This document shows, one piece after another, positions 15,952 through 24,767 of a stretch of 53,839 nucleotides of DNA. The notes under the pieces were generated by a model, which was given only the letters and a program-made list of their open reading frames with translations, was not told where the DNA came from and ran no database searches. How positions within the stretch are numbered: position 1 is the stretch's first letter; each line of letters begins with the position of its first letter. A program made the position numbers and the translations under genes. Source of the stretch: Caldilineaceae bacterium (GTDB lineage Bacteria > Chloroflexota > Anaerolineae > Caldilineales > Caldilineaceae); assembly GCA_026989655.1 (NCBI GenBank), contig JALSIX010000109.1, positions 1 through 53,839 on the forward strand. Reading direction: 5' to 3'.

Positions 15952-18590
15952 GCCCCTCTCCGACACTTCCCTCCCAACCCCGGCCCCCCGAGGCCCCTGG
16001 CCGCCCGGATGAAGGGCCGGCCTCCCGGAGGAAAGCGCTCCTCCGTCGCCACGGAATCTCCGGCCTGGTCCTCCTGGCCATCCTGGTCTACGGGATCGTC
16101 TTCACCCGGCTGGCCTGGGACCAACACCTGGGCATGCGGACCCACAAAGCGGATCTGGGCCAGATCGACCAGGCGGTGTGGAACAGCAGCCGGGGCCGCT
16201 TCCTGGAGTCGGTGCAGAAGGACTACCTCTCCACCCGCCTCACCGACCACGTGGAGCCCATCCTGGTCCTCATCAGCCCCATCTACTGGCTGTGGGACGA
16301 TGTCCGGGCCCTGCTTCTCCTCCAGGTCCTGGCCGTGGCCCTGGGCGCCTGGCCCCTGTACGGGGTGGCCCGGGCCCATCTGCCCCCTGGGCCGGCCCTG
16401 GCCGTGGTCCTGGCCTACCTGCTCAACCCCTCCCTCCAGTCCGCGGTGCTCACCGAGTTCCACGCCATCCCCCTGGCCGTGCCCCTGATCCTGTGGGCCT
16501 TCTGGGCGCTGGAGCGGAGACGGACCGGGCAGTACCTGGTGGCCGGCCTCCTGCTGGCCGGGGTCAAGGAGGAGGCCGCGCTCCTGGCAGCCGGGCTGGG
16601 TGCCTGGGGGATCCTGCGCACCCTCCGGCCTTGGGGCCGGCCAGAGGACCACCGTGTTCCTGGACGTCGGTGGCCCTTCCGTCCCTTGGCCCCCTATCTG
16701 TTGCTCCTCCTCTCCTTGCTGTGGTTCTACCTGGCCACCTTCGTCATCGTGCCCGCGTACGCGGCCCGGGTCTACCAGGTGACCGAGAGCACCTACTTCC
16801 AGCGCTACGGCCCCCTGGGCGATTCCGCCGCGGACATCTTCCGCAGCCTCCTGACCCGGCCGGGCCTGGTCCTCCAGATCCTCGCGGAGCCGGCCCGGAC
16901 CGCCTACTTGACGCGCCTGCTGGCGGGCTTCGGCTTCCTGGGCCTTCTGACCCCAGAGGTGCTGCTCCTGCCCCTGCCGGTCCTCCTGGCCAACGCGCTG
17001 AGCACCTACCCGGCCATGTACTACGGCGAGTTCCACTACACAGCCCCCCTGATCCCCTACATGGCCGTGGCCGGAGCCCTGGGGCTGGGCCGCCTGCGCC
17101 GGCTGATGGGACGGCTTGTCCCAGGGGGAGGCCGGCAGCGGAGCAGGGAGGCAGGCCTTCGCCAGGGGCTGTGGGGCCTGGCGGCCCTCTGGCTCCTGGG
17201 CTGGAGCGTGGCCCTCTACCTGGAGGCAGGGCGCGGACCGGGTGGCGGGCGCTACGACCCGACGCCCATCGCAGAGCACCATCGCCTGTTGTCCCGCTTC
17301 GTGGCCCAGATCCCCCCGGACGCGGCAGTGACCGCCACCGCGGCCGTCCACCCCCATGTGAACCACCGTCGCTACGTCTACCAGTTCCCCTGGGGGTTGG
17401 ACGCGGCCGTGCCCGCGGAATGGGCACTCCTGGACGTGACCACCAACACGGACATGGCCCCCGGCGACCTGAAGGACACGGTGGAGGCCATGCTGGCCAA
17501 CGACTGGGGGGTGGTGGACGCGGCGGACGGCTTCCTCCTCCTGCGCCGAGGGGCGCCGAACAAGACCATCCCCGACGCGTTCTACTCCTTCGTCCGGGTG
17601 GACCCGGCCACGGCCCCAGACACACCCCCTCTGGCCGACTTCGGCCCCCTGAGCCTGCTGGACGTGACCCTGGAGGACTGGCCCCGCTGGCGACAGACCA
17701 AGGTGACCACCCTGTGGCGGGTCCAGGAGGGATACGTGCCCGGCACCCTGCGGCCCTGGCTGGAGCTGCGGACGCCCAGTGGGCAGGTGGCCTACACCCT
17801 GGCCGATGCCGGGCCACCGGGGCTGGTCTGGTACCCGCCGGAACGGTGGCGACCCGGCGAGCTCATCCGCATCACCACCCTGTGGCTGCACCTGCCGGGC
17901 CGATGGGGCGTCGTGGTGGCGGCCGTCCACGGCCCGGACCCGGGCCAACCGGCCCATCGGCTTCCAGTGGTGGCGGCCGCCGGCCCTGTGGACGAGAGCG
18001 GCACCCTGGCCCTGGCCGCCGCGTACACCCGGGGCGGCCGAGATCGGCTGACACGCCTGGCCCTGCCCACCCCGCCCAGCGCGGACTGGCTGGAGGCCGT
18101 GTCCCAGGCGGTGGACCCCGGCCCGGTCTCCGCCCGGGGCACCTTCCGGCTGCCCTCAGGGGCCACCGTCCAGGTGGAGGCCCGGATGGACGCCCGGGCG
18201 CCTGTGGGACAGGCCGTGGACCTGTGGCTGGTCTGGGAGACGGAGGGGAACTGGGAGGGGTACGTCCCCTTCGTCCACCTACGGGACGGGGCGGACAACA
18301 ACCTCTCCCAGCAGGATGGGCCGCCGCGCCTCTTCGTCCCCCTGGCGGCCTCTGGGCAGCTCGCGGACTGGCGGGAGCTCCCCGTGCCCCCAGGGAGCAA
18401 GGCCGGCACCTACCGGGTGGTGATCGGCCTCTTCGACCCAACAGAGGGCACGCGGGCCCCTCTGGTGGACCCGGCCGGGCAGATCCTGGGAGATGCGCTG
18501 GAGGTGGGCCAGGTGACCGTGGAGGGCCCGCTGGTCCCCGACCAGGCCTGCGCGCTCATCCCAGCCACCTGTGCCTCCCAGAGCCGCTGA
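15948..18590 (+). CDS. DUF2079 polytopic membrane protein
   Basis: 880 residues. The ATG at 15948 overlaps the upstream TGA by four bases, so translation is coupled. The N-terminal 500 residues carry about ten membrane helices and the DUF2079 signature (TRLTDHVEPILVLISPIYWL, SAVLTEFHAIPL, YYGEFHYTAPLIPYM). This family resembles GT-C glycosyltransferases, with an acidic first loop (THKADLGQIDQAVWN). The C-terminal ~350 residues are soluble, beta-rich and presumably extracytoplasmic. Catalysis has not been shown for the family; a lipid-linked sugar transferase is an inference. Pairing with the LPG-synthase-TM protein supports envelope glycan or glycolipid assembly. Confidence 0.85.
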   Translation: MSPSPTLPSQPRPPEAPGRPDEGPASRRKALLRRHGISGLVLLAILVYGIVFTRLAWDQHLGMRTHKADLGQIDQAVWNSSRGRFLESVQKDYLSTRLTDHVEPILVLISPIYWLWDDVRALLLLQVLAVALGAWPLYGVARAHLPPGPALAVVLAYLLNPSLQSAVLTEFHAIPLAVPLILWAFWALERRRTGQYLVAGLLLAGVKEEAALLAAGLGAWGILRTLRPWGRPEDHRVPGRRWPFRPLAPYLLLLLSLLWFYLATFVIVPAYAARVYQVTESTYFQRYGPLGDSAADIFRSLLTRPGLVLQILAEPARTAYLTRLLAGFGFLGLLTPEVLLLPLPVLLANALSTYPAMYYGEFHYTAPLIPYMAVAGALGLGRLRRLMGRLVPGGGRQRSREAGLRQGLWGLAALWLLGWSVALYLEAGRGPGGGRYDPTPIAEHHRLLSRFVAQIPPDAAVTATAAVHPHVNHRRYVYQFPWGLDAAVPAEWALLDVTTNTDMAPGDLKDTVEAMLANDWGVVDAADGFLLLRRGAPNKTIPDAFYSFVRVDPATAPDTPPLADFGPLSLLDVTLEDWPRWRQTKVTTLWRVQEGYVPGTLRPWLELRTPSGQVAYTLADAGPPGLVWYPPERWRPGELIRITTLWLHLPGRWGVVVAAVHGPDPGQPAHRLPVVAAAGPVDESGTLALAAAYTRGGRDRLTRLALPTPPSADWLEAVSQAVDPGPVSARGTFRLPSGATVQVEARMDARAPVGQAVDLWLVWETEGNWEGYVPFVHLRDGADNNLSQQDGPPRLFVPLAASGQLADWRELPVPPGSKAGTYRVVIGLFDPTEGTRAPLVDPAGQILGDALEVGQVTVEGPLVPDQACALIPATCASQSR

Positions 18591-18617
18591 GCCGTCCCAC
18601 TTCGTGCCCGAGAACGA

Positions 18618-18648
18618 CCGAGGGGCCGTCGAGGAGACGGCCCCTCGG
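18618..18648. terminator. Bidirectional hairpin terminator between DUF2079 and coxL-like genes
   Basis: A perfect 13-bp stem (CCGAGGGGCCGTC, 18618-18630, with 18636-18648) has a 5-base loop GAGGA and lies between convergent genes. It serves the + strand membrane-protein pair and the - strand catabolic operon. There is no strong T-run. Confidence 0.75.
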
Positions 18649-18679
18649 GAACCCCCGCGGGAAGAGCACGGCACAGGCC

Positions 18680-21067
18680 CTACGGAGACCCTGTGCCCGG
18701 GCCCGGCCCATCCGATGCACCGTGTCCGGACGCCTCCTGGGCCTCCCGCACCAGCTCGTAGAGCCGGTTGGGGCTCAGGGGGATCTCCCGGATCTCCAGA
18801 CCCAGATCGCTGAACGCGTTCTCCAGGGCCTGGGCGAAGAGAGCGCCCACGGGAATGGCACCGGCCTCTCCGGCCCCTTTGATGCCCAGGGGGTTCAGCG
18901 GCGAAGGGGTGACCACATGGTCGCCCACGATGGGAGGTACGTCCGTGGCCGTGGGGATCAGGTAGTCCATGAAGGAGGCGTTGAGCAGGGTACCGTTCTC
19001 GTCGAAGTGGAGCTGTTCGTAGAACGCGTTGCCGATCCCCTGGGCCACACCGCCCTGGATCTGGCCGTCCAGGATCAGGGGGTTGATCACCGTGCCGCAG
19101 TCGTGGACCACCACGTACTTGCGGATGGTGAGCAGGAAGGTCTCCGGATCCACCTCCACGATCATGGCGTGGACGCCGCTGGCCGTGGCACCCCGCTCCG
19201 GGCCGAAGAAATCCGAGGCCTCCAGGCCGGGCTCTGTGCCCGGCTTCACCGCGCCCCGCAGGGGGTTGGCCTCCACGGCCAGTTGGCCCAGGGGGATGGA
19301 ACGCTCGGGCACCCCCTTCACCCGCACCACCCCGTCCACCAGCTCCAGGTCCTCCTCCGCGGCCTCCAGCTTCTCGCTGGCCATCCTGAGGATCTTCTGG
19401 CGTACCCGGACCGCGGCCGCGTGGATGGCGTTGCCGGCCACCACCGCGCCCCGGCTGGCGAAGGTACCGGTGCCCCAGTGGAACATGTCCGTGTCCCCGG
19501 TGACCACGTGGACATCCGCCACGTCCACGCCCAGCTGTTCGGCCACCACCTGGGCGAAGGAGGTGAAGTGGCCCTGGCCCTGGGTGCCGATCCCCGTGGC
19601 CACGCTGACCTTGCCGGTGCTCTCCACGGTCACCCGGGCGCCCTCGTAGGGGCCGATGCCGGTGCCCTCGATGTAGCAGACCACGCCGATGCCCACCCGG
19701 CGGCCCTGGGCCCGGAGCCGGGGCTGCTCCTCCTCCACGAAGCGGCGGTAGTCGATGAGCTCCAGGGCCCGCTGGAGCGCGGGCTCGTAGTTGCCGCTGT
19801 CGTAGACCAGGGGCGCGAAGTCCTGGTAGATGATCTCGTTGTTGTAGGGGAACTTCTCCGGCGGGATGAAGTTCCGGCGCCGGATCTCCGCGGGGTCCAT
19901 GCCCAGCTCCCGGGCCGCGATGTCCAACAGGCGCTCCATGACGAAGACCCCATGCTGGCGGCCCGCGCCCCGATAGGGAGTGACGATGGGCTTGTTGGTG
20001 AAGAGCGCGGTGAACTCCGAGTAGTAGGCCGGCACGTCGTAGGGCCCCAGGAGGGTACACTGGCTGTTGATGGGCACGGTGAGCCCATAGGGTGCATAGG
20101 CCCCCTGGTCGTGCAGGAAGACATCCCGGACCCCCAACACCCGCCCGTCTCGGGTGAGGGCGATCTCCGCGTCGTGGATCTGGCCCCGTTCCTGGGTGGT
20201 GGCGTAGAAGTTCTCCTCCCGGTCCTCGATCCACTTGACCGGCCGCCCCAACTGCATGGAGACCCAGGGCAGAAGCATCTCCTCGGGGTAGAACATCATG
20301 ATCTTGGGGCCAAAGCCGCCGCCGATGAAGGGCGCGATGACCCGGACCTGGTGCTCCGACAGGCCCAACATGGCGGCCAACCCGTTGCGGATGGGGATAG
20401 GAGCCTGGGTGGTGTCCCACACGGTGAGGGTCTCCGCCTTCGGATCCCAGTGGGCCACGATGCCCCGGTTCTCCATGGCCGCGGCCGTGCCCCGGTCGTA
20501 GACGAAACGCCGGCGGATGACCACATCCGCCTGGGCCCGGGCGCTCTCGTAGTCCCCCTTGCGCTGGACCACGTGCGCGCTGACATTGGTGCCCAGCTCC
20601 TCGTGGACCAGCACCCGGTCCTGGGCCGCTTCCTCCAGGTGGACCACCGCGGGCAGGGGCTCGTAGTCCACGAAGATGTCCTCCAGCGCGTCCTCGGCCA
20701 GGTAGCGGCTCTCCGCGACCACCAGGGCCACGGCCTCGCCTGCATGGCGCACCTTGTCCTTGGCCAGGGTGACCTGGGTACGCTGGTGGAAGACGATGCC
20801 CTCCACCGGCGGGGGCGGCACCAGCAGGGGGCCATGCCGCCAGAAGTCGCCCAGGTCCTCCGCGGTGTAGACGGCCACCACGCCGGGGCGTTGGCGGGCC
20901 CGGCTCACGTCGATGGAGCGGATGCGCGCGTGGGCCAGGTCGCTGCGCAGAAAGGCCACGTGGAGCATGCCGGGCAGGTCCACATCGTCCACGAACAGGG
21001 CCCGGCCGGTGAGGAGCCGGGGATCCTCGTTCCGTTTGACGGGCTGGCCGAAGTATCGGGTTGTCAT
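18680..21067 (-). CDS. Molybdenum hydroxylase large subunit (xanthine dehydrogenase / CoxL form-II family)
   Basis: 795 residues from ATG 21067 (21109 would add 14 residues without support). This is the molybdopterin-cytosine-dinucleotide subunit of an XDH-family hydroxylase. Features: N-terminal a/b hammerhead domain (GQPVKRNEDPRLLTG), IGGGFGPK, the active-site loop PYRGAGR (about 362) and the catalytic glutamate in GIKGAGEAGAIP (about 731). True aerobic CO dehydrogenase (form I) has AYXCSFR; here the loop is the form-II type, so CO is an unlikely substrate and an N-heterocycle or aldehyde is more likely. It is the last gene of a six-gene operon also encoding FAD and Fe-S subunits, a cyclase-family hydrolase, DUF1116 and FdrA. 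Confidence 0.92.
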   Translation of the reverse strand: MTTRYFGQPVKRNEDPRLLTGRALFVDDVDLPGMLHVAFLRSDLAHARIRSIDVSRARQRPGVVAVYTAEDLGDFWRHGPLLVPPPPVEGIVFHQRTQVTLAKDKVRHAGEAVALVVAESRYLAEDALEDIFVDYEPLPAVVHLEEAAQDRVLVHEELGTNVSAHVVQRKGDYESARAQADVVIRRRFVYDRGTAAAMENRGIVAHWDPKAETLTVWDTTQAPIPIRNGLAAMLGLSEHQVRVIAPFIGGGFGPKIMMFYPEEMLLPWVSMQLGRPVKWIEDREENFYATTQERGQIHDAEIALTRDGRVLGVRDVFLHDQGAYAPYGLTVPINSQCTLLGPYDVPAYYSEFTALFTNKPIVTPYRGAGRQHGVFVMERLLDIAARELGMDPAEIRRRNFIPPEKFPYNNEIIYQDFAPLVYDSGNYEPALQRALELIDYRRFVEEEQPRLRAQGRRVGIGVVCYIEGTGIGPYEGARVTVESTGKVSVATGIGTQGQGHFTSFAQVVAEQLGVDVADVHVVTGDTDMFHWGTGTFASRGAVVAGNAIHAAAVRVRQKILRMASEKLEAAEEDLELVDGVVRVKGVPERSIPLGQLAVEANPLRGAVKPGTEPGLEASDFFGPERGATASGVHAMIVEVDPETFLLTIRKYVVVHDCGTVINPLILDGQIQGGVAQGIGNAFYEQLHFDENGTLLNASFMDYLIPTATDVPPIVGDHVVTPSPLNPLGIKGAGEAGAIPVGALFAQALENAFSDLGLEIREIPLSPNRLYELVREAQEASGHGASDGPGPGTGSP

Positions 21068-21170
21068 GGCTACCACCGTACCTTGGATGTGCCCATGGGA
21101 TGTGCGCATGGGGGCCCAGCGGCCACGGAGCTCCGGGCCCTTCCGGTCGTCTGGCTGGCTCCCTCGGAGG

Positions 21171-21662
21171 CTATCGCTCCCGGGTCCCCATGGTGGCCGC
21201 GAGCTTCACCGCCTCCACGATCTTCTGGTACCCGGTGCAACGACACAGGTTCCCCGACAGGGCCTCGCGGATGGCCTCCTCGCTGGGATCGGGGTTCTCC
21301 TCCAGGAAGGGGACCATGCTCATCAGGATGCCTGGGGTGCAGAACCCACACTGGAGGCCATGGGCCTCCCAGAAGGCTCGCTGCAGGGGATGGAGCTGTT
21401 CGGGGTCTGGCCCCGGGGCCAGACCCTCCACCGTGGTGATCCGGTGGCCCTGGGCCTGCACCGCGAACATCAGGCAGGAGCGGACCGCCTGGCCGTCCAG
21501 GAGCACCGTGCACGCGCCGCACACGCCGTGCTCACAGCCCACATGGGTCCCGGTCAGCCCCAGCTCGTGGCGCAGGAAGTCGCTCAACAGCAGCCGGGGC
21601 TCCACCTCTCGGGTGTACTCCTGGCCGTTGACCGTCACCGTTACCGTCGTTCTCTGAGCCAC
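21171..21662 (-). CDS. Molybdenum hydroxylase [2Fe-2S] subunit (CoxS/XdhC-like)
   Basis: 163 residues. The plant-ferredoxin-type cluster is CEHGVCGAC...C (about 45-65). The second [2Fe-2S] centre is built by CGFC (about 106) and NLCRCTGY (about 142). Electrons pass from the Mo centre through these clusters to the FAD subunit. The start is GTG 21662, inside a GGGAGGAG purine run whose 5' part can serve as ribosome site; the gap to the upstream FAD gene is 14 bases. Length and motifs match the family. Confidence 0.93.
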   Translation of the reverse strand: MAQRTTVTVTVNGQEYTREVEPRLLLSDFLRHELGLTGTHVGCEHGVCGACTVLLDGQAVRSCLMFAVQAQGHRITTVEGLAPGPDPEQLHPLQRAFWEAHGLQCGFCTPGILMSMVPFLEENPDPSEEAIREALSGNLCRCTGYQKIVEAVKLAATMGTRER

Positions 21663-21676
21663 AACTCCTCCCTCGT

Positions 21677-22573
21677 CTATGGCCTGGGATCGGCTCGGTT
21701 GGAGCCCTGGGCCCGGGCCACGGCCTGCGCCAAGGCCCGGCGGGCCAACACCTTGGCCAGGTGGCGACGGAAGTCCGCGCTGGCGTGGATGTCGCCCACG
21801 GGCTCGATGTCCCGTTCGCCGGCCGTCTCCGCGGCCGCCCGGAGGACCTCGGGATCCGGGCTTTGGCCGGCCAGGGCCTCCTGGGCCTGTCGGGCCTCCA
21901 CGGGCCCTTCCCCCACGCTGAGGAAGACCAGCCGGGCCCGCTCCATCGTCCCCCCTGGACCGAGGGTGACGGTGGCGGCCACCCCCACCAGCGCGAAGTC
22001 TCCATGGCGCCGGGCCACCTCCTGGAAGGACCACCCCGTCCGGCGGGGCAGGGCCGGGATCTCCACCTCCACCAGGAGCTCGTCCGGCTCCAGGGCCGTG
22101 GTGAAGAGGCCCACGAAGAAGTCCGCGGCCGGGATCCAGCGCTCCCCTCGGGGGCTTTGGAGCCGCAGGCGGGCATCCAAGGCCACGGCCACCGCGGGGA
22201 GCTCCGCGGCCGGATCCGCGTGGGCCAGGCTGCCGCCGAAGGTGCCCCGGTTCCGGATCTGGGGATGGGCGATGTGGGGCATGGTCTCGTGGAGCAGGGG
22301 AGCCCGCTCTGCCACCAGGGAGCTGCGCTCCACGGCCCGCTGTCGGGTCATGGCGCCGATGCGCAGGCCGCTCTCCGTGGGCCGGATGTAGGCCAGGTCC
22401 GCGATGGGGTTCAGGTCCACCAGCACGGCCGGCTGGGCCAGGCGGAAGTTCATGGCCGGCACCAGGCTCTGGCCGCCGGCCAAGGGCTTGGCGTCGTAGC
22501 CGAAGCGGGCCAGGATCTCCAGGGCCTGTTCCACGCTCTCGGCAGGGTAGTAGTCAAACGGCGGTGGTTTCAT
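21677..22573 (-). CDS. Molybdenum hydroxylase FAD-binding subunit (CoxM-like)
   Basis: 298 residues from ATG 22573 (GAGG seven bases upstream). FAD contacts: LAGGQSLVPAMNFRL near residue 32 and the second motif NRGTFGGSLAHADPAAELPA near 105-125. It passes electrons from the Fe-S subunit to an acceptor such as a quinone, NAD or oxygen. It lies 16 bases after the cyclase-family gene and 14 bases before the Fe-S subunit gene, so the three hydroxylase subunits are in the order M-S-L. Confidence 0.93.
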   Translation of the reverse strand: MKPPPFDYYPAESVEQALEILARFGYDAKPLAGGQSLVPAMNFRLAQPAVLVDLNPIADLAYIRPTESGLRIGAMTRQRAVERSSLVAERAPLLHETMPHIAHPQIRNRGTFGGSLAHADPAAELPAVAVALDARLRLQSPRGERWIPAADFFVGLFTTALEPDELLVEVEIPALPRRTGWSFQEVARRHGDFALVGVAATVTLGPGGTMERARLVFLSVGEGPVEARQAQEALAGQSPDPEVLRAAAETAGERDIEPVGDIHASADFRRHLAKVLARRALAQAVARAQGSNRADPRP

Positions 22574-22589
22574 GCAGGGGCCTCTTCGA

Positions 22590-23384
22590 CTATTCCTCCA
22601 CGAAGGCGACCGCTCGACAGAAGGCGGCCTCGCCGCCCTTGAAGAGCCAGGGGAAGGCGCCCAGGATGAGCCGACGGTTGTGCAGGGCCGGATTGCCGAT
22701 CTCGCCCCCCAGGTTCTCCACATGGAAGCAGTCGTAGGGGAAGAGGGCGTTATGGGTGAGCTGGTAGGCCTCGGGGGGAAAGAGGTCGTCCACCCGGTCC
22801 GCGCCGAACTTCTCCTCCACCTGTCGACGGACCCGTTGCCAGTGCTCCAGGCCGCCTTTGCCCAGGAAACGGCCGATGGGCAGGTTCATGGGGTGGTCCG
22901 TGGAGATCATGTCCACGCCCCACAGGTGGATCTTCTTGTCCAACAGCCAGTCCACGATGCTGTGGTGGGGTCCTGGATGGCGGTGGATGTACTTCTCCTC
23001 ATCCGGCTGAGAGCCGAACTGGGCGTACTTGTGCCAGCCCGTGTGGATGAAGAGGATGTCCCCCTCCCGAACCTCCACCCGGGCCTCGATGTCCTCGGGC
23101 CGGAAGACGTCCAGCTCGTCCAACATGTCCGAGAGGTCCACGATGACGCCCTCGCCGTAGAGCCAGTCCAGGGGAAGCTGGTCGATGGTCTTGCCCCCGG
23201 TGACGAAGTGGCGGGGAGCATCCAGGTGGGTGCCCATGTGGTTGCTGGTCATGATGTACTGGGCGTTGACCCCGTGCTCCGCCTTGCGCTTGATGTACTT
23301 CACCTCGAAGGGCGGATAGTAGGGCCAGAAGGGGGCGTCCTGGTTCAGGGGCTGGGAGAGATCGTAGATCTTCATCTTGGGCAT
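22590..23384 (-). CDS. Cyclase family protein (kynurenine formamidase / isatin hydrolase-like)
   Basis: 264 residues. The metal site motif HMGTHLDAPRHF (about 49-60) and the downstream H and E ligands define the cyclase superfamily (PF04199), Mn/Zn hydrolases that open amide bonds in N-formylkynurenine, isatin and related compounds. An AAGGAG site lies nine bases before ATG 23384. It sits between DUF1116 and the molybdenum hydroxylase. By context it would open a ring or hydrolyse an amide after hydroxylation of a nitrogen heterocycle; this role is inferred from position only. Confidence 0.85.
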   Translation of the reverse strand: MPKMKIYDLSQPLNQDAPFWPYYPPFEVKYIKRKAEHGVNAQYIMTSNHMGTHLDAPRHFVTGGKTIDQLPLDWLYGEGVIVDLSDMLDELDVFRPEDIEARVEVREGDILFIHTGWHKYAQFGSQPDEEKYIHRHPGPHHSIVDWLLDKKIHLWGVDMISTDHPMNLPIGRFLGKGGLEHWQRVRRQVEEKFGADRVDDLFPPEAYQLTHNALFPYDCFHVENLGGEIGNPALHNRRLILGAFPWLFKGGEAAFCRAVAFVEE

Positions 23385-23453
23385 GACATCGACTCCTTCA
23401 GGTCCATGGAAGACGGGTACCGCAGAGGGGAAACCACCGATATCGACCCCGGC

Positions 23454-24710
23454 TCAGGCGAAGCCGTACTTCTCCGCCACCGCGACCAACGCCTGGAGGA
23501 ACATGTCCAGGGGAGGGCGGACCAGCCCCGCGCCGATCTGGCCCACACCGGCCTCTCGATGGGCGATGCCGGTGTTGACCCGGGGGGTGATCCCGCTCTC
23601 CACCACCTTGCGCAGGTCGATCCCCACCGGCGTGCCCCGGAAGTCCAGGTAGGGGATGGTGAAGTACTTGTGTTCGGCCACCGTGATCTCGTACATCTCC
23701 AGGGTGGCGTTGATGGCGTCCTGGGGGGTGCCGCTGACGAAGGTGACGATGGCCGGCGCCGCGGCCATGGCAAAGGCACCGATCCCCGCGGTCTCGGTGA
23801 TGGTGCTGTCGCCGATGTCCGGGTTCGCGTCCTCGGCCTGGAAGCCGGGGAAGTAGAGCCCCTTGGGGATCTCCGCGGGCCCGGTGAACCAGCGATCACC
23901 CATGCTGCTCACCCGGATGCCGAAGTCCGTGCCGTTGCGGGCCATGGTGGTGACCAGGGTGCTGCCCTCCACCCCGTGGGCCGCGTCGGCCATGGCCTTG
24001 CACGCGGCCATCACCGGGTTGAGGACGCTGAGCGCGTTGTCGCCCAGGAACTGGAGGATCTCCCCGGCCACGTCGCTGTTGGGGGCTGCCCGGGCGATGT
24101 GGGGGGCCAGGGCCTTGGTGAAGAGGATGGAGCCCGCCTTGTTGCGGTTGTGTCCCTCGTCGCCCATGTGGAGCGCCTCGGCCAGCAGGGCGCGGATGTC
24201 GATCCCGCCCGAGGCCGCGATGGCCTCTCCCAGGACCGGGGCCATGACGTCGTGCATCCAGCGCAGACGCTGCTGGACGTCCTCGCCGTACGCGCCGTAG
24301 CGCAGGACCCGGCCGTAGCCCTCGTTCAAGTTCGAGAAGGCCCGGTTGCCGTGGGCCTGGTTCTCCAGGATGTACACGGCCATGGAGGGGGAGATGACGC
24401 CGGCCATGGGCCCCACCGCGCTGTGCTGGTGGCAGGGTTCCAGGTGGACCGCTCCGGAGGTGACCAGGGCCTCGGCCTCCTGGGGGCTGTGGGCCTTGCC
24501 CTCGAAGATCAACGCGCCGATGATCGCGCCGCGCAGGGGCCCCGAGGCCCGCTCCCAGGTGATGGGCGGCCCCGCGTGGAGCAACAGGTCCTCCCGCATG
24601 CCGGGGATCACGTCCAACGCCCGGCCCAGGCCCACCAGCACCGGGTGGGCCTCCATCATCCGTTCCACCGCGGTCGCGTTGGCCGCATCGATGTCCACAG
24701 AGGGTCTCAT
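23454..24710 (-). CDS. DUF1116 family protein, YlbE/AllG-like (oxamate carbamoyltransferase component)
   Basis: 418 residues, close to E. coli YlbE/AllG (about 419). Family features: EPCHQHSAVGPMAG (about 97-110), GNRAFSNLNEGYG, MGDEGHNRNKAG and the C-terminal GAGLVRPPLDMF. From literature recalled rather than checked, E. coli fdrA-ylbE-ylbF (allFGH) encode an oxamate carbamoyltransferase that yields carbamoyl phosphate. Here only the fdrA and ylbE homologues are present; a DUF2877 (allH/ylbF) homologue and carbamate kinase are not in the window. GGAGGAG precedes ATG 24710 by eight bases. It follows fdrA by 57 bases. Confidence 0.88.
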   Translation of the reverse strand: MRPSVDIDAANATAVERMMEAHPVLVGLGRALDVIPGMREDLLLHAGPPITWERASGPLRGAIIGALIFEGKAHSPQEAEALVTSGAVHLEPCHQHSAVGPMAGVISPSMAVYILENQAHGNRAFSNLNEGYGRVLRYGAYGEDVQQRLRWMHDVMAPVLGEAIAASGGIDIRALLAEALHMGDEGHNRNKAGSILFTKALAPHIARAAPNSDVAGEILQFLGDNALSVLNPVMAACKAMADAAHGVEGSTLVTTMARNGTDFGIRVSSMGDRWFTGPAEIPKGLYFPGFQAEDANPDIGDSTITETAGIGAFAMAAAPAIVTFVSGTPQDAINATLEMYEITVAEHKYFTIPYLDFRGTPVGIDLRKVVESGITPRVNTGIAHREAGVGQIGAGLVRPPLDMFLQALVAVAEKYGFA

Positions 24711-24767
24711 AGGGGTCTCCTCCTCGAAGGTTGGACGGATGTGCAGAGACCTTCGGCCCAAACCGGA

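Noticed and set aside
18680-22573. Aerobic CO dehydrogenase (coxMSL)
   Set aside because: The active-site loop is PYRGAGR rather than the AYXCSFR of form-I CO dehydrogenase, and the neighbours are catabolic genes for nitrogen compounds.
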